Below, in pieces: positions 41,600 through 52,110 of a stretch of DNA of 64,000 nucleotides. Under the pieces are notes generated by a model. The model had not been told where the DNA came from and did not search any database. It saw only the letters and a program-made list of their open reading frames with translations. The DNA comes from Rhizobiales bacterium Ga0077545 (lineage in GTDB: Bacteria; Pseudomonadota; Alphaproteobacteria; Rhizobiales; Methylopilaceae). Where the stretch lies: NCBI GenBank assembly GCA_001464335.1, contig LNEV01000002.1, positions 62,001 through 126,000 on the forward strand. Reading direction: 5' to 3'. The position numbers and the translations under genes were made by a program. Position 1 is the first letter of the stretch. Each line of letters begins with the position of its first letter.

Positions 41600-42481
41600 A
41601 TGATCGATGGTGCCAAACCCGCCGCTTTGCCGGCCCGCGCCGGCCTCGGCCTCAAGCCGGAGCATTACGGCCACATACTGGACGCTCGGCCGGATGTCGG
41701 TTTCTTCGAAGTGCACGCCGAGAATTACATGGGTGCCGGAGGGCCGCCGCACCGCTATCTGGAAGCGGTGGCCGATCTCTATCCGTTGTCGTTGCACGGC
41801 GTTGGCCTTTCCATCGGCGCGGCAGGTCCGCTGGACGGAGAACATCTGCGCCGTCTGCGCGGCCTGATCGACCGCTACCGGCCGCAGAGCTTCTCCGAGC
41901 ATCTGGCATGGTCGACGCACGAGAGCGGCTTTCTCAACGATCTTCTGCCGCTGCCTTACACACAGGAGACCCTGGAGCGCGTGATCGCTCATGTCGACGA
42001 GGCGCAGCAGGCCATCGGGCGGCGGCTGCTACTCGAAAATCCATCGACCTATCTTCTGTTCGCCGAGAGCACGATCGACGAGATCGATTTCCTGGACGAG
42101 ATCGCCGAACGCACCGGCTGCGGGCTTCTGCTCGACGTCAACAATGTCATGGTGTCCAGCATCAATCACGGGCTGGATCCTGTCGCGTATATCGATCGCT
42201 TTCCCGTCGCGCGCATCGGTGAGATTCATCTCGCCGGTTATGACGAGACCGTGGATGGCGCGGGCGATCGGCTGCTGATCGACGCCCATGGCTCGCCGGT
42301 GAAAACCGATGTCATGGCCTTGTACGCGCACACGCTTGCGCGCACCGGACCGCTCCCCACGCTGATCGAGTGGGACAACGACGTGCCGGACTTTGCGACG
42401 CTTCACGCCGAGGCGGTCCACGCCGATGCGCTGATCGCGCGCGAGGCTGCGCGGCGAAACGTACATATAAGGGCGGCGTGA
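41600..42481 (+). CDS. bufB: MNIO-family bufferin maturase (DUF692)
   Basis: The 293-residue TIM-barrel protein has DUF692 metal-site blocks: [62 protein letters not shown] and [14 protein letters not shown] enzymes are multinuclear iron oxidases that modify cysteines of RiPP precursors with a partner protein. The adjacent DUF2282 precursor and DUF2063 partner make the bufferin pathway the clear reading. It acts in the cytoplasm before export. The bufC gene starts three bases after its stop. Confidence 0.93.
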   Translation: MIDGAKPAALPARAGLGLKPEHYGHILDARPDVGFFEVHAENYMGAGGPPHRYLEAVADLYPLSLHGVGLSIGAAGPLDGEHLRRLRGLIDRYRPQSFSEHLAWSTHESGFLNDLLPLPYTQETLERVIAHVDEAQQAIGRRLLLENPSTYLLFAESTIDEIDFLDEIAERTGCGLLLDVNNVMVSSINHGLDPVAYIDRFPVARIGEIHLAGYDETVDGAGDRLLIDAHGSPVKTDVMALYAHTLARTGPLPTLIEWDNDVPDFATLHAEAVHADALIAREAARRNVHIRAA

Positions 42482-42484
42482 GCC

Positions 42485-43255
42485 ATGAGCTTCGCCACCA
42501 GCCAGGACCACTTCGCTCAGGCGCTGCTGCACGCCGAAAGTCCGCTGCCGGTGGGCGTCACCACAGCGCGGGGCGAGGCGGATGCCGCGCGTTTCGCGGT
42601 CTATCGCAACAATGTCTATGTCGGGTTGGCGAAGACACTGGCGCAGCGCTTCCCCGTGACCGAGCGTTTGCTGGGGCCGGAATTTTTCGCGGGAATGGCG
42701 CGTGTCTATGCCCAGGACAACAAGCCGGTCTCGCCGCTGATCATCGAGTATGGCGAGGACTTTCCCGATTTCATCGCGGGCTTCGGGCCTGCGCGCGAGG
42801 TGCCTTACGTGCCGGATGTGGCCCGGCTGGAAGCGGCCTGGACGCGAGCCTATCACGCGGCGGATGTCGCGCCGCTCGATCTGCACCGGCTCGCAAGCCT
42901 TCCGCCCGACGTGTTGCCGCATATGCGGCTTGCGGTACACCCCTCCGCAACACTCGTGAGCTCCGCCCATCCCGTTGGCTCCATCTGGGCGGCACACCAA
43001 ACAACTGTCGTTACGGGCGTGACCGAGTGGCGGGCCGAGACGGTGCTGGTTGTGCGTCCCGACATGGCCGTAAACCTCCACGTCCTCCCCGGGCAAGATG
43101 CTCCGTTTGCAAGAGCGATCTTCGCGGGCGAGACCCTCGCCGCGGCGGCCGAGGCTGCGCTGGCGCAGGACGCAAATTTCGATTTCGGGGCCGCGCTTGT
43201 CGGTCTCGCCGCGCTCGGCGCGTTCGCGGACATACATGAAGGAGACACCGCATGA
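42485..43255 (+). CDS. bufC: MNIO partner protein BufC (DUF2063)
   Basis: The 256-residue protein has the DUF2063 N-terminal domain (AQALLHAESPLPVGV; FAVYRNNVYVGLAKTLAQRFPVTERLLG, ~8-110), followed by a less conserved C-terminal domain ending EAALAQDANFDFGAALVGLAALGAF. The family is annotated as DNA-binding in older databases, but such proteins bind the precursor and deliver it to the MNIO enzyme. It overlaps bufD by four bases (ATGA). Confidence 0.9.
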   Translation: MSFATSQDHFAQALLHAESPLPVGVTTARGEADAARFAVYRNNVYVGLAKTLAQRFPVTERLLGPEFFAGMARVYAQDNKPVSPLIIEYGEDFPDFIAGFGPAREVPYVPDVARLEAAWTRAYHAADVAPLDLHRLASLPPDVLPHMRLAVHPSATLVSSAHPVGSIWAAHQTTVVTGVTEWRAETVLVVRPDMAVNLHVLPGQDAPFARAIFAGETLAAAAEAALAQDANFDFGAALVGLAALGAFADIHEGDTA

Positions 43256-43767
43256 CCATGGACACGACCCGCACCACGCGCACGGGACCCTCTTCGGCGT
43301 GGAATCTGATCGGACGCGCCGACGATATGCTGGCCTCGATCCCCAAGGCGCTGCCGCTGCTGGCGCTGCGCGTCGCGCTGGCGGTGCCGTTCTTCCTGTC
43401 GGGGCTGACCAAATGGGATGGTCCATTCATGCTCTCGACAGGCGCCCGTTTCCTTTTCGAGGAGGAATTCCGGCTCCACATCTTCGGCAGCGCGTATGCG
43501 TACCCATTCCCGACGGTCATGGCGACAGCGGCGGGGATCGGCGAAATCCTATTGCCGATCCTCCTCGTCCTCGGCCTCGGAACGCGCTTCGCGGCGCTCG
43601 GCCTTCTGCTCATGACGGCCATCATCCAGATCACCATTCCCGAGGGCTGGGCGAACTTTCACCTGCCCTGGGCGGCAATGGCATCCGCTCTCATGGTCTT
43701 CGGCGGTGGAGCCTTCGCGCTGGAGAACCTGCTTCGCCGAAGCCAGTCATCGGCCAGCAAAGCGTGA
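43252..43767 (+). CDS. bufD: DoxX-family membrane protein BufD
   Basis: The 171-residue protein has four membrane helices and the DoxX pattern (LALRVALAVPFFLSGLTKWD near ~40-60; PFPTVMATAAGIGEILLPILLVLGLGTRFAAL). DoxX proteins close bufferin operons in many Proteobacteria; they may pass electrons or handle redox in the membrane, but their role is unproved. It is translationally coupled to bufC and ends 80 bases before the convergent dnaE2. Confidence 0.88.
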   Translation: MTMDTTRTTRTGPSSAWNLIGRADDMLASIPKALPLLALRVALAVPFFLSGLTKWDGPFMLSTGARFLFEEEFRLHIFGSAYAYPFPTVMATAAGIGEILLPILLVLGLGTRFAALGLLLMTAIIQITIPEGWANFHLPWAAMASALMVFGGGAFALENLLRRSQSSASKA

Positions 43768-43847
43768 AAGGGCATTTTTACCGAGCCGATGGGGCTTCGC
43801 CGTGTACGGATGCCTCTACCGGCGGCCCGTTCGTGTAGAGTTGTGCA

Positions 43848-46800
43848 TCATCGAAAATCCCGTGTCTTGACCCTGATCGACGAAGGTTGTTCTTCGGCGG
43901 TGAAGGCACCGAGCTGCGGGCCTTCGTCGCCTCTTCCGAAGGACACCGGAAATGAGCCTTCGCCCACGCCGATGCTCGCCAGTGCGGCGGAGAGATCGGT
44001 TAGATGGTGCGCGACGATATGCACGACATCGCCCTCGCGCTGAACGCGCCCGTACGCGCCGAGCATCCGAGCGCCGACGATGATGCGGCGAGCACGTTCG
44101 AACAGGCTCGGCCAGATGACTAGATTTGCGATACCGGTTTCGTCCTCGATCGTGATGAACATGACGCCCTTTGCGGATCCGGGCATCTGCCGTACGAGAA
44201 CGATGCCCGCAGTTTCGAGCCAGCGGCCGTCGCGCTCATTCATGGCGTCCAAGCATGTCATCCTGCGGCGCCGCTGCAGGTCGGCGCGTAGGAACGAGAG
44301 CGGGTGGGCGCGCAGGCTGAGGCCGATATGGCGGTAATCTTCGACGACCTCGCCTCCCGCCGTCATCGGCCGCAAAGTGACCGTGGGTTCATGGATTTCC
44401 GGAACCGTCCGCGCCTCCCGCTCGGCGGCGGCCGCAAAAAGGGGAAGCGGCTGGTCGCGCAGTGCCCGGATCGCCCACAGCGCCTCGCGGCGGGCAAGGC
44501 CGAGTGAGGCGAAGGCATCGGCTTGTGCGAGCGTCACGAGCGATGACGAAGACACGGACGCGCGTCGCCACAGATCGTCGACCGAGGTGAAAGGCCTGTC
44601 CGCGCGGGTGGCGATGATCTGTGCCGCGTCGGCGTTGTTAAGACCGCCGACCATGCGCAAGCCAAGCCGGACGGCGAGGCGATCGTTCCCCTCCACCTCT
44701 TCAAGCGTGCAGTCCCAGCGTGAGGTGTTCATACAGACCGGCCGCACCTCGACGCCATGATCGCGGGCGTCGCGGACAATCTGCGCGGGGGCGTAAAAGC
44801 CCATAGGTTGGGCATTTAGAAGTGCGCAGCAGAAGACATCGGGGTGGCGGCACTTCAACCAGCTCGACGCATAGGCGATCAGCGCAAAGCTCGCCGCGTG
44901 CGATTCGGGAAAGCCGTAACTGCCGAAGCCTTCCAATTGCGCGAAGACCCGTTCGGAAAAATCGCGCGCATAGCCATTGGCGACCATGCCGTTGATGAGC
45001 TTGTCCCGAAACACGGAAATGCCACCGGTCTGCTTGAAGGTCGCCATCGAGCGGCGAAGCTGGTCGGCTTCGCTGGCGGTGAACCCGGCGCAGACCATCG
45101 AGACCTTCATCGCCTGTTCCTGAAACAGGGGGATGCCGAGCGTCTTGCCGAGCACTTCTTTCAATTCCGGCGTTGGATAGTCGACCTTTTCCTTCTTCTG
45201 GCGACGGCGCAGATAGGGGTGCACCATGTCGCCCTGGATTGGGCCCGGCCGCACGATGGCGATCTCGATGACGAGATCGTAGAAATTCTCCGGTTTCAGC
45301 CGCGGCAGCATGGACATCTGCGCACGACTTTCGATCTGGAACACGCCGACCGTGTCGGCCCGGCGGATCATCGCATAGGTCGGCTCGTCGTCGGGAGGAA
45401 TCGTCGCGAGATCGTGGTCTATGCTTTTATGTTCGGACAAAAGCATGAACGCGCGTTTCATGCAGGAGAGCATGCCGAGCCCAAGGCAGTCCATCTTCAT
45501 CATGCGCAAGGCGTCGGCATCGTCCTTGTCCCATTCGATGATCTGGCGGTTCTGCATGGCAGCGGGCTCGATCGGCACGAGTTCATCAAGCCGGTCGCGT
45601 GTCAGGACAAATCCACCGGGGTGTTGCGACAGATGCCGAGGTGTACCGACAAGCTCGCGAGCCAGAGCAAGTGTGAGCCGCAGGCGGCGGTCTTCGAGAT
45701 TCATGTTGAGACCGGCAACATCTTTTTCATCGATGCCGCTGCGTGACCAGCCGGAAACCTCGCGCGCAAGAAGCTTGATCGTGTCCTCTGTCAGCCCGAG
45801 CGCCTTGCCGACATCGCGTAGTGCGCCGCGCGGTCTGTAGCGGATGACGGTCGCGCACAGCGCCGCGCGGTCCCGTCCGTAGGTGTCGTAGATCCATTGG
45901 ATGACTTCCTCGCGCCGTTCATGCTCGAAATCGACATCGATGTCGGGCGGCTCTTGCCTCTCCTCGGAGATGAAACGCTCGAACAGAAGCGAACCGCGAA
46001 CGGGGTCGATGGAAGTGATGCCGAGAACATAGCAGACGCACGAGTTCGCCGCCGAGCCGCGTCCCTGACACAGGATGCCTTTCGATCGCGCGTAACGGAC
46101 GATAGAATTGACCGTCAGAAAGTAAGGCGCATAGTCCAGCTTCGCGATCAGCTGTAATTCATGTTCCAGCGTGGCGCGCACTTTGTCCGGCACGCCGTCC
46201 TGATAACGCCCCGTGGCGCCCTCCCATGTAAAACGTTCGAGAGCTGCCTGCGCGGTCAGCTCCGGCATGGCTCTTTCTTCGGGATATTGATAGGCAAGTT
46301 CATTGAGCGAAAAATTGCAGCGCTCCGCGATCTCGATCGTGCGCGCGAGTGCGTCGGGATGGCGCGCGAACAGACGCTGCATTTCCTTCGGCGTTTTGAG
46401 ATAGCGGTCGGCATGCCGCTCACGCCGGAAACCGAGATCGTCGATCGTGACGGTGTGGCGGATCGCGGTCACGACATCCTGCATCGTCCGTCGTTCAGGG
46501 ACGTGAAACAGGACGTCGTTCGTCACGACGGTCTTTACATGCTGGGACGCCGCCAGGTTGGCGAGCCGCAGGAGCCGCATCTGGTCGTTTGGTCGCCGCC
46601 GCAGCGTCAGCGCCAGATAGGCATCCCCCCGGAACGCGGCGCTCAGACGTCGCAGCCGCGTTGCGCAGACACGGTCATCGTCATCGGGCAGATAGATCGC
46701 GATCAGGCCCTCGGAATGAGCGGCGAGATCGTTCCATTCTAGGTGGCATTTCGCCTTTCCGGCGCGCGACTTTCCAAGTGAGAGAAGGCGGCACAGGCGC

Positions 46801-47066
46801 GCATAGGCGGGCCGATCTGTCGGATAGATGAGAACCGACATGCCGTCCGCGAGATCAAGGCGACAGCCGACGGTGAGGCGAACGCCGGTTGCTTTTGCGG
46901 CCTCGTGCGCACGCACGATACCGGCAAGCGAATTTCGATCAGTAATGGCAAGGGCTTCGATGCCGAGAAGGGATGCCTGAGCGAACAACTCCTCGCAGGA
47001 GCTTGCGCCTCGCAAGAATGAGAAATGCGATGTCACCTGAAGCTCGGCGTAGCGGGAGCGGCTCAT
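43848..47066 (-). CDS. dnaE2: Error-prone DNA polymerase DnaE2 (ImuC)
   Basis: The 1072-residue C-family polymerase has an N-terminal PHP domain ([15 protein letters not shown]), a palm with the catalytic block [17 protein letters not shown] and [16 protein letters not shown], and a C-terminal OB fold ([33 protein letters not shown]). Its length and cassette place it as DnaE2 rather than replicative DnaE1. It copies damaged templates after recruitment by ImuA and ImuB, causing SOS mutagenesis. It overlaps imuB by four bases and belongs to the SOS-controlled imuA-imuB-dnaE2 operon. Confidence 0.96.
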   Translation of the reverse strand: MSRSRYAELQVTSHFSFLRGASSCEELFAQASLLGIEALAITDRNSLAGIVRAHEAAKATGVRLTVGCRLDLADGMSVLIYPTDRPAYARLCRLLSLGKSRAGKAKCHLEWNDLAAHSEGLIAIYLPDDDDRVCATRLRRLSAAFRGDAYLALTLRRRPNDQMRLLRLANLAASQHVKTVVTNDVLFHVPERRTMQDVVTAIRHTVTIDDLGFRRERHADRYLKTPKEMQRLFARHPDALARTIEIAERCNFSLNELAYQYPEERAMPELTAQAALERFTWEGATGRYQDGVPDKVRATLEHELQLIAKLDYAPYFLTVNSIVRYARSKGILCQGRGSAANSCVCYVLGITSIDPVRGSLLFERFISEERQEPPDIDVDFEHERREEVIQWIYDTYGRDRAALCATVIRYRPRGALRDVGKALGLTEDTIKLLAREVSGWSRSGIDEKDVAGLNMNLEDRRLRLTLALARELVGTPRHLSQHPGGFVLTRDRLDELVPIEPAAMQNRQIIEWDKDDADALRMMKMDCLGLGMLSCMKRAFMLLSEHKSIDHDLATIPPDDEPTYAMIRRADTVGVFQIESRAQMSMLPRLKPENFYDLVIEIAIVRPGPIQGDMVHPYLRRRQKKEKVDYPTPELKEVLGKTLGIPLFQEQAMKVSMVCAGFTASEADQLRRSMATFKQTGGISVFRDKLINGMVANGYARDFSERVFAQLEGFGSYGFPESHAASFALIAYASSWLKCRHPDVFCCALLNAQPMGFYAPAQIVRDARDHGVEVRPVCMNTSRWDCTLEEVEGNDRLAVRLGLRMVGGLNNADAAQIIATRADRPFTSVDDLWRRASVSSSSLVTLAQADAFASLGLARREALWAIRALRDQPLPLFAAAAEREARTVPEIHEPTVTLRPMTAGGEVVEDYRHIGLSLRAHPLSFLRADLQRRRRMTCLDAMNERDGRWLETAGIVLVRQMPGSAKGVMFITIEDETGIANLVIWPSLFERARRIIVGARMLGAYGRVQREGDVVHIVAHHLTDLSAALASIGVGEGSFPVSFGRGDEGPQLGAFTAEEQPSSIRVKTRDFR

Positions 47067-48586
47067 CCGAAGATGCCGTGCAGAAACCAGTTCTGCGACC
47101 CGGTTTCGGCGTGTTCGCCATCGCCCGCGCGGTAGATCCAGAAACGCTCTCCGGCCTCATCCTCCACCCGGAAATAATCGCGCACGGCCTGCATCTCGGC
47201 ATCATGCGTCCACCATTCCCCGAAAATGCGTTCAGGTCCGTCCGCTGCGCGGACTTTCCGGCGCAGGCCCCGCCACAGGAAGGATACGGGCGGATGGTCC
47301 GGAAGAAGTGCCATCGTTTCAATCGGTTCCGGCGGCTGCAGAAGATGAACGGGTCTCGGCCAGGAAATACACCAAGATCGAGATGTTTCTGCCGACATGG
47401 GCGAGACACGGGTGAGGGATCGTTCCGGCACATCGCTTTCTACGGACGCCATCCGATAGATGCGCTTCGCGCCGATGCGGTTGGACAGAGTGTCGATCAG
47501 GTCGGCAATCCCGGCCTCCGGCGGCGCAACGAGATTTGACAAGATCTGCCGCGCTTCCAGAGACTCCGTGCAGGTTGCGGAAAGGCACATGAGCTCGATG
47601 CCGAAACCGGGATCGATCAACTCGATCTTTTCGCGGAGAAGTCTGGTAAGGCGCTTTGGTTCGCGTACGGGCATAGCTGTGCCGATGCGTACCGATGCGA
47701 TCTGCGCATCCACCCGATGACACAGAAGATCGAGCCGCCGCACGCCTTGTCCGCGCGTTTCGAGCATGCGGCACAAATCCACGACGAGCTTTTCGATGTA
47801 GTGGGCGATCGTTTCCGCTGCGGCGATGGGCTCTGTGAAGGCGCGCCGTGTTTCGGCTATTTCGGGCAGCCGGATCGGATGGATCGGCTCGCAGGCCCGG
47901 TTCATCGCCTGATCGAGACGGCGTCCCGGTTGCGAACCGAAGCGCAGGGCAAGAGGCGCGCGTGGCATGTGTTCCAGATCGCCCACGCTTTTGAGACCGA
48001 GACGATGCAGGCCATGGACGATCTCGCTGGGCAGCCGCAATGCCGCGACGGGTAAGGGCAGCAGTGCCTCGGCACTCTGCCCTGGCGGAAGAACGAGAAT
48101 GGGATCGGTCTGAAACCGCGCGAAAGCATGCGCCGCTCCCCATGTGTCGGCCAGGGCGGCGCGTGCGGCGATGCCGGACTCCGCGAGACGCCGCACCATG
48201 TCGCAGAGCATGGCAGACTCGCCGCCGTGCAAATGGGTGGCACCCGTCGCATCCACGACAAGGCCGTCCGGAGGATCGGTCGTAACGATGGGGGCGTAGC
48301 GGCGCAGCGCCCACCGCGCGAGCTGATCGAGGGCGGCGTGATCTGTGTCAGGCTGCGCCTTCAGCACGATGAGGTTCTGGATCAGCGCCTGGGCTTTGCT
48401 CGCGGGCATGCCGGTATGCAGGCCGGCCTTGAGCGCCGCCTGGTTTGTGGCCTGCACAATGCGGCGCGATCCTTCGCTGCCGACAAGAATGAGTGGCGTT
48501 TCAGGCGGAGGTGCGGCCTCGCCCATATTCCGGCGTACCCTGTCCGTGGGCCATGTCGGAAGAAAGAGTGAGACGACCCTGTTCAT
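47063..48586 (-). CDS. imuB: Y-family-like mutagenesis protein ImuB
   Basis: The 507-residue protein resembles Y-family polymerases ([40 protein letters not shown]; helix-hairpin-helix near [20 protein letters not shown]). The catalytic acidic residues are degenerate, as in Imu[10 protein letters not shown] stands where polymerases keep two carboxylates. ImuB links DnaE2 to the sliding clamp and ImuA. The ATG has GGAG seven bases upstream, five codons inside the longest frame. The start lies inside imuA, an 86-base overlap. Confidence 0.93.
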   Translation of the reverse strand: MNRVVSLFLPTWPTDRVRRNMGEAAPPPETPLILVGSEGSRRIVQATNQAALKAGLHTGMPASKAQALIQNLIVLKAQPDTDHAALDQLARWALRRYAPIVTTDPPDGLVVDATGATHLHGGESAMLCDMVRRLAESGIAARAALADTWGAAHAFARFQTDPILVLPPGQSAEALLPLPVAALRLPSEIVHGLHRLGLKSVGDLEHMPRAPLALRFGSQPGRRLDQAMNRACEPIHPIRLPEIAETRRAFTEPIAAAETIAHYIEKLVVDLCRMLETRGQGVRRLDLLCHRVDAQIASVRIGTAMPVREPKRLTRLLREKIELIDPGFGIELMCLSATCTESLEARQILSNLVAPPEAGIADLIDTLSNRIGAKRIYRMASVESDVPERSLTRVSPMSAETSRSWCISWPRPVHLLQPPEPIETMALLPDHPPVSFLWRGLRRKVRAADGPERIFGEWWTHDAEMQAVRDYFRVEDEAGERFWIYRAGDGEHAETGSQNWFLHGIFG

Positions 48587-49259
48587 CGCAGGACTCCACA
48601 ACGAACTCCGCGCTTTCCCCGGCGCGGCTGCGGATTAATTCGAGATGCCAGCGCGGACGGCCGACGCCGGGCACCGGCAGCGGTGCGGACGGCAGAGCCG
48701 AGACACGCCAGCGCGTGACGGCGGCGCTTGACGTTCTGCATTCTTCTGCCTCTGCCTTGCGCTCCCAGCGGCACACGGCGAGGCCAATGACCCCGGAGGT
48801 CTCGGCTGCGAGCTGCAGGCGGCGCGAAGCCGTCATCGACAGTCGCGATGTCTCCCCGATGGCCGCTCCCAGGCCCGGATGTCGAAGAGCCTCCTCAAAA
48901 CAGGCGAGCAGGGACTTCTCATCCCGGCATTCGACATAGACGACCCGCTCCGCCGCGAGACCGGCCTGCGACAAAGCAGGGGCGAAGAGGTCCGGCCGCG
49001 CCATGCACCACAGCACTTTGCCGTGGCTGCGTGCCGCGATCCCCGCCGCGAACAGGACCGCGGCCGCACCGCCGCCTGCACCAGTGCCTCCGAGGATCTC
49101 ATGAAAAGCGCCGCGTTTCAGGCCGCCCCCCGGTAGGAAACGGTCAATCTCGGGCAGACCGAAGGGCAGCGATGTTCGTTCATGCGGGGAACCGCGCTCC
49201 AGCCGGGCAATGTGCGCCCGAAGATCGGACAAAACGGATTGTGACGCGGACGCACTCAT
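48501..49259 (-). CDS. imuA: RecA-like mutagenesis protein ImuA
   Basis: The 252-residue RecA/SulA-like protein has the block LPFGLPEIDRFLPGGGLKRGAFHEILGGTGAGG (split: LPFGLPEIDRFLPGGGL, then HEILGGTGAGG), where the glycine-rich turn stands for a Walker A. ImuA organises ImuB and DnaE2 during SOS mutagenesis. I start at MSASASQS, 23-37 bases after the SOS box. The longer frame upstream would run through that operator. The stop lies 86 bases inside imuB in another frame. Confidence 0.92.
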   Translation of the reverse strand: MSASASQSVLSDLRAHIARLERGSPHERTSLPFGLPEIDRFLPGGGLKRGAFHEILGGTGAGGGAAAVLFAAGIAARSHGKVLWCMARPDLFAPALSQAGLAAERVVYVECRDEKSLLACFEEALRHPGLGAAIGETSRLSMTASRRLQLAAETSGVIGLAVCRWERKAEAEECRTSSAAVTRWRVSALPSAPLPVPGVGRPRWHLELIRSRAGESAEFVVESCDEQGRLTLSSDMAHGQGTPEYGRGRTSA

Positions 49260-49281
49260 GTTCCCTGATCGGCTGATGTTT

Positions 49282-49296
49282 GTTCTATATTTGTTC
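49282..49296. promoter_or_regulatory. LexA (SOS) box of the imuA-imuB-dnaE2 operon
   Basis: GTTC-TATATTT-GTTC is a perfect alphaproteobacterial LexA site (GTTC-N7-GTTC), 23 bases upstream of the imuA start. It sets the cassette under SOS control. Confidence 0.88.
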
Positions 49297-49400
49297 TCTT
49301 TGGAGGCAGAGTCAAATCCCGAGAGCGCAGACGTGACAGCATAGTCGATCTGAAACGACACAACCTGATTCAACGCTCGCGTATTGCGCCACCAGCAAGG

Positions 49401-49535
49401 CTAGCGGCGCATGCACGCTTCCAGACGCCGCCTTTCGTGCCGGGGGCCGCGGCAGGGGGCGGCGCAGGAAAAGGCTTTCGCGCAGTAGCGATTCCAGTCA
49501 GGCTCGATGACGAGCATGATTATCGGTAATGGCAT
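49401..49535 (-). CDS. Possible small Cys/Arg-rich protein
   Basis: A 44-codon frame begins ATG and ends TAG inside the 393-base gap between imuA and the thioesterase gene. The product starts with a short hydrophobic stretch (MPLPIIMLVIEP) and then has DWNRYC, four Cys in total and an Arg-rich tail (RHERRRLEACMRR). There is no clear ribosome site, and I recognise no family. It is offered because nothing else accounts for this stretch apart from the SOS box. Confidence 0.3.
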   Translation of the reverse strand: MPLPIIMLVIEPDWNRYCAKAFSCAAPCRGPRHERRRLEACMRR

Positions 49536-49652
49536 CCACGCCGCGCTGAGCCAACGCGATTCCGATCAGCAAGAAGCGCGCGCTCCGTGCTTCGTGCGTA
49601 CGCAATGCGGTGAGGCGATGATGCGGCGTCGAGCGTGCTGAAAGGAATTGAG

Positions 49653-50081
49653 ATGATGGAGCAGGATGGCTGGAGCACGCACCCAGACGGCGGTTTTCTC
49701 AGTCACGTCGGGCCGATCTTGGAAAGGTGGGAGAACGGAGCGCCCGTGCTGGGATTTCAGGCGTCCGACATACATCGCAACAGCCGCGATGTCGTGCAAG
49801 GCGGAATGCTGATGACACTCGCCGATCGCGCGATGGGTTACACCCTGCGTTCGAGCTTGCCGGACACGTCGGTCGCGACGATCCAATTGGACGTGCACTT
49901 TCTCGATGCGGCCAGCATTGACGAATTTGTCGAGGCACGCGCCACGATCCTCCGCGTCACGACCTATGTCGCCTTTCTCGAATCGCGCTTGACCTGCGGC
50001 GAGAGGCTGATCGCGACGGGCAGGGGGATGTGGAAAATCCTCCGGCCCGTCGCCACCACGCTTAGAGGTCACCCGTCCTGA
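49653..50081 (+). CDS. PaaI-type hotdog thioesterase
   Basis: The 142-residue hotdog-fold protein has the block NSRDVVQGGMLMTLADRAMGYTLRS (HGG replaced by QGG; Asp in the central helix) and VATIQLDVHFLDAA typical of PaaI/YdiI acyl-CoA thioesterases. The ATG has AAGGA six bases upstream. It converges on the tctA gene with a 20-base overlap of the 3' ends. It may clear stalled acyl-CoA from the catabolic locus, but only proximity suggests that. Confidence 0.85.
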   Translation: MMEQDGWSTHPDGGFLSHVGPILERWENGAPVLGFQASDIHRNSRDVVQGGMLMTLADRAMGYTLRSSLPDTSVATIQLDVHFLDAASIDEFVEARATILRVTTYVAFLESRLTCGERLIATGRGMWKILRPVATTLRGHPS

Positions 50082-51579
50082 CTGCGGCGGCGGCATCGAG
50101 CCGCAGCCGCCGCCGTCGCGCATAGATCTCGCCGAACGGAAGCAGGAAGACGATGACGGCGAGGAACAGGCAGGTCGTCGAGATTGGGCTCATCACGAAC
50201 ACGGACAGTTCGTCGCCCGAAGCGACGAGCGCGCGTCGGAAATTCGATTCCATCATATAACCGAGGACGAGCGCCAGCACGATCGGCGCCGGCTCGATGC
50301 TCACCTTCGACATGAGATAGCCGATGACGCCGAAGATGACTGCCACCCAGATCGAGAAGATGTCGTTCGATTCCGAGAACGTGCCGAGAAGGCATGTCGC
50401 GCAGACGATTGCCGCGATCACCGGCCGCGGGATCTGGGTGACCTTCACCCACGCTTTCGCGCCCCAAAGGCCGAGCAGAACCATAAACGGCATCCCGATC
50501 AGGAGCGCGATGTAGATCGAATACGGGATCTCCGGATGCTGCGTGAAGATCAACGGACCAGGACGAACGCCCTGTATGGCCAAGGCGCCAATCAGTACGG
50601 CCGTCGATGCCTTTCCAGGGATGCCGAGCGCCAGCATCGGGGCGAGTGCGCCAGGCATGCACGAATTGTTCGCTGTCTCTGCAGCGACGACGCCTTCGGG
50701 GCTGCCTTTTCCGAACTGCTCCGGATGCTTCGACAGCCGGCGTTGGACGGAGTAGGCCGTCAGCGACGCGATCGTGGCGCCCGCGCCTGGAATGACGCCG
50801 AGGATGTAGCCGATGAAGGTCGACCGGAAGAGGTTGCCGATGTGCGGCTTCAGGATTCCGAGCCGTGCGGTGACGCCGTCGATCGAGCGCATCACGACGG
50901 GCTTCTCGTCTGAGGTCTCCAGCATGGTCAGCACTTCGGACAGCGCGAACAATCCGATCAGCGCCGAGATGAACGGAATGCCGCCGAGCAGGCCGTCGTT
51001 CACGACGAAGCGCGCGACGCCGTCGACGGGATCGGTCCCGATCGTCGTCAGAAGCAGGCCGAACAGAAGCGCCACCAGACCGCGCACGACCGAATGTCCC
51101 GACAGCGTCGAGACGAGACTGAGACCGAGAACGGCGAGCGAGAAATATTCCGCAGGTCCGAACGCGAGCGCGAACCCCGTCATCCAGTGCACCGAAAAAA
51201 TCAGGAGAATCGTGGACAGTATGGAGCCGAACGCGGAGCCGAGGATCGACAGGGTCAATGCCTCGCCAGCCTTGCCTTGCATGCGCATCGGAAACCCGTC
51301 GATCGCGGTGACCGCCGACGAAGGCTCGCCGGGTGTATTTACGAGAATTGCAGGGATCGCGCCGGAATATTCAGAGCCCATATAGAGCGTTACGAGCATG
51401 ACGACCGAAACGACTGGGTCCAGTCCGAACGTAAACGGTATCAAGAGAGCCATGCCGACGCCTGCCGACAGGCCGGGCAGTGCACCGACGAGATAGCCGA
51501 CGAGCACGCCGCCAAGCAGACCGGCAATCACCGCGAGCGAGGTGAACTGTTCAAGACCGATTAGAAATCCTTGGAGCAT
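50062..51579 (-). CDS. tctA: Tripartite tricarboxylate transporter TctA subunit
   Basis: The 505-residue membrane protein has about 11-12 helices and the TctA blocks GVLVGYLVGALPGLSAGVGMALLIPFTF (N-terminal glycine-rich loop, shown here in part), GAIPAILVNTPGEPSSAVTAIDGFPM and GVIPGAGATIASLTAYSVQRR. TctA is the large channel of a binding-protein-dependent carboxylate importer. The start has GAGG eight bases upstream and lies nine bases after tctB. It is the last gene of tctC-tctB-tctA. Confidence 0.95.
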   Translation of the reverse strand: MLQGFLIGLEQFTSLAVIAGLLGGVLVGYLVGALPGLSAGVGMALLIPFTFGLDPVVSVVMLVTLYMGSEYSGAIPAILVNTPGEPSSAVTAIDGFPMRMQGKAGEALTLSILGSAFGSILSTILLIFSVHWMTGFALAFGPAEYFSLAVLGLSLVSTLSGHSVVRGLVALLFGLLLTTIGTDPVDGVARFVVNDGLLGGIPFISALIGLFALSEVLTMLETSDEKPVVMRSIDGVTARLGILKPHIGNLFRSTFIGYILGVIPGAGATIASLTAYSVQRRLSKHPEQFGKGSPEGVVAAETANNSCMPGALAPMLALGIPGKASTAVLIGALAIQGVRPGPLIFTQHPEIPYSIYIALLIGMPFMVLLGLWGAKAWVKVTQIPRPVIAAIVCATCLLGTFSESNDIFSIWVAVIFGVIGYLMSKVSIEPAPIVLALVLGYMMESNFRRALVASGDELSVFVMSPISTTCLFLAVIVFLLPFGEIYARRRRLRLDAAAAVRTGDL

Positions 51580-51588
51580 TGCGAAACC

Positions 51589-52110
51589 TCAAGGCAATGA
51601 AGTGCCAAGGATCATCTCGAAGATAACCCTGGTGAAGATGAGGAAGCCGGCCACATAGGCCGCGATGTGAAGGGGCCTGCGCTCGCCCGCGAGAACGAGG
51701 AACGCGGCCATCCACGGCGCCATCGCGAAGTAGAAGCCGACAAGGCTCATCAGGGCCGGGAAGCCGACGAGCATCACCATGCCGATGATCACATGCCGGT
51801 AGCGCCGCACGACGATAAGGTGGTCGTCGGTCACGGCCTGTCGGAGTTTTCGCAGCCCGCCAACAAGAATGACGAGCGATCCGATCGCGAGCAGGAAGGC
51901 GATTCCGCGGGGGAAGTCGGCAGCGCCGATCGCTTCGCCGGAGTAATCCTCGATCGTGCCGGCCGTTACGAAGAACCAGAGCGCGAAACCCAGGAGCGCG
52001 GTGCCGATGGCAACATCGCCCCACTGGCGGCGGAAGGACAGCGTTGCCGCGGGAGGAAGTTCCTCCCGCGGCTCCGGTCGCTCGTCAGTATTGACGTCGA
52101 GCTGAGACAT
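51589..52110 (-). CDS. tctB: Tripartite tricarboxylate transporter TctB subunit
   Basis: The 173-residue protein has four membrane helices (about 30-50, 70-90, 105-125 and 148-168), the usual layout of the poorly conserved TctB small subunit. Its position between tctC and tctA confirms the call. Its first base overlaps the tctC stop. Confidence 0.9.
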   Translation of the reverse strand: MSQLDVNTDERPEPREELPPAATLSFRRQWGDVAIGTALLGFALWFFVTAGTIEDYSGEAIGAADFPRGIAFLLAIGSLVILVGGLRKLRQAVTDDHLIVVRRYRHVIIGMVMLVGFPALMSLVGFYFAMAPWMAAFLVLAGERRPLHIAAYVAGFLIFTRVIFEMILGTSLP

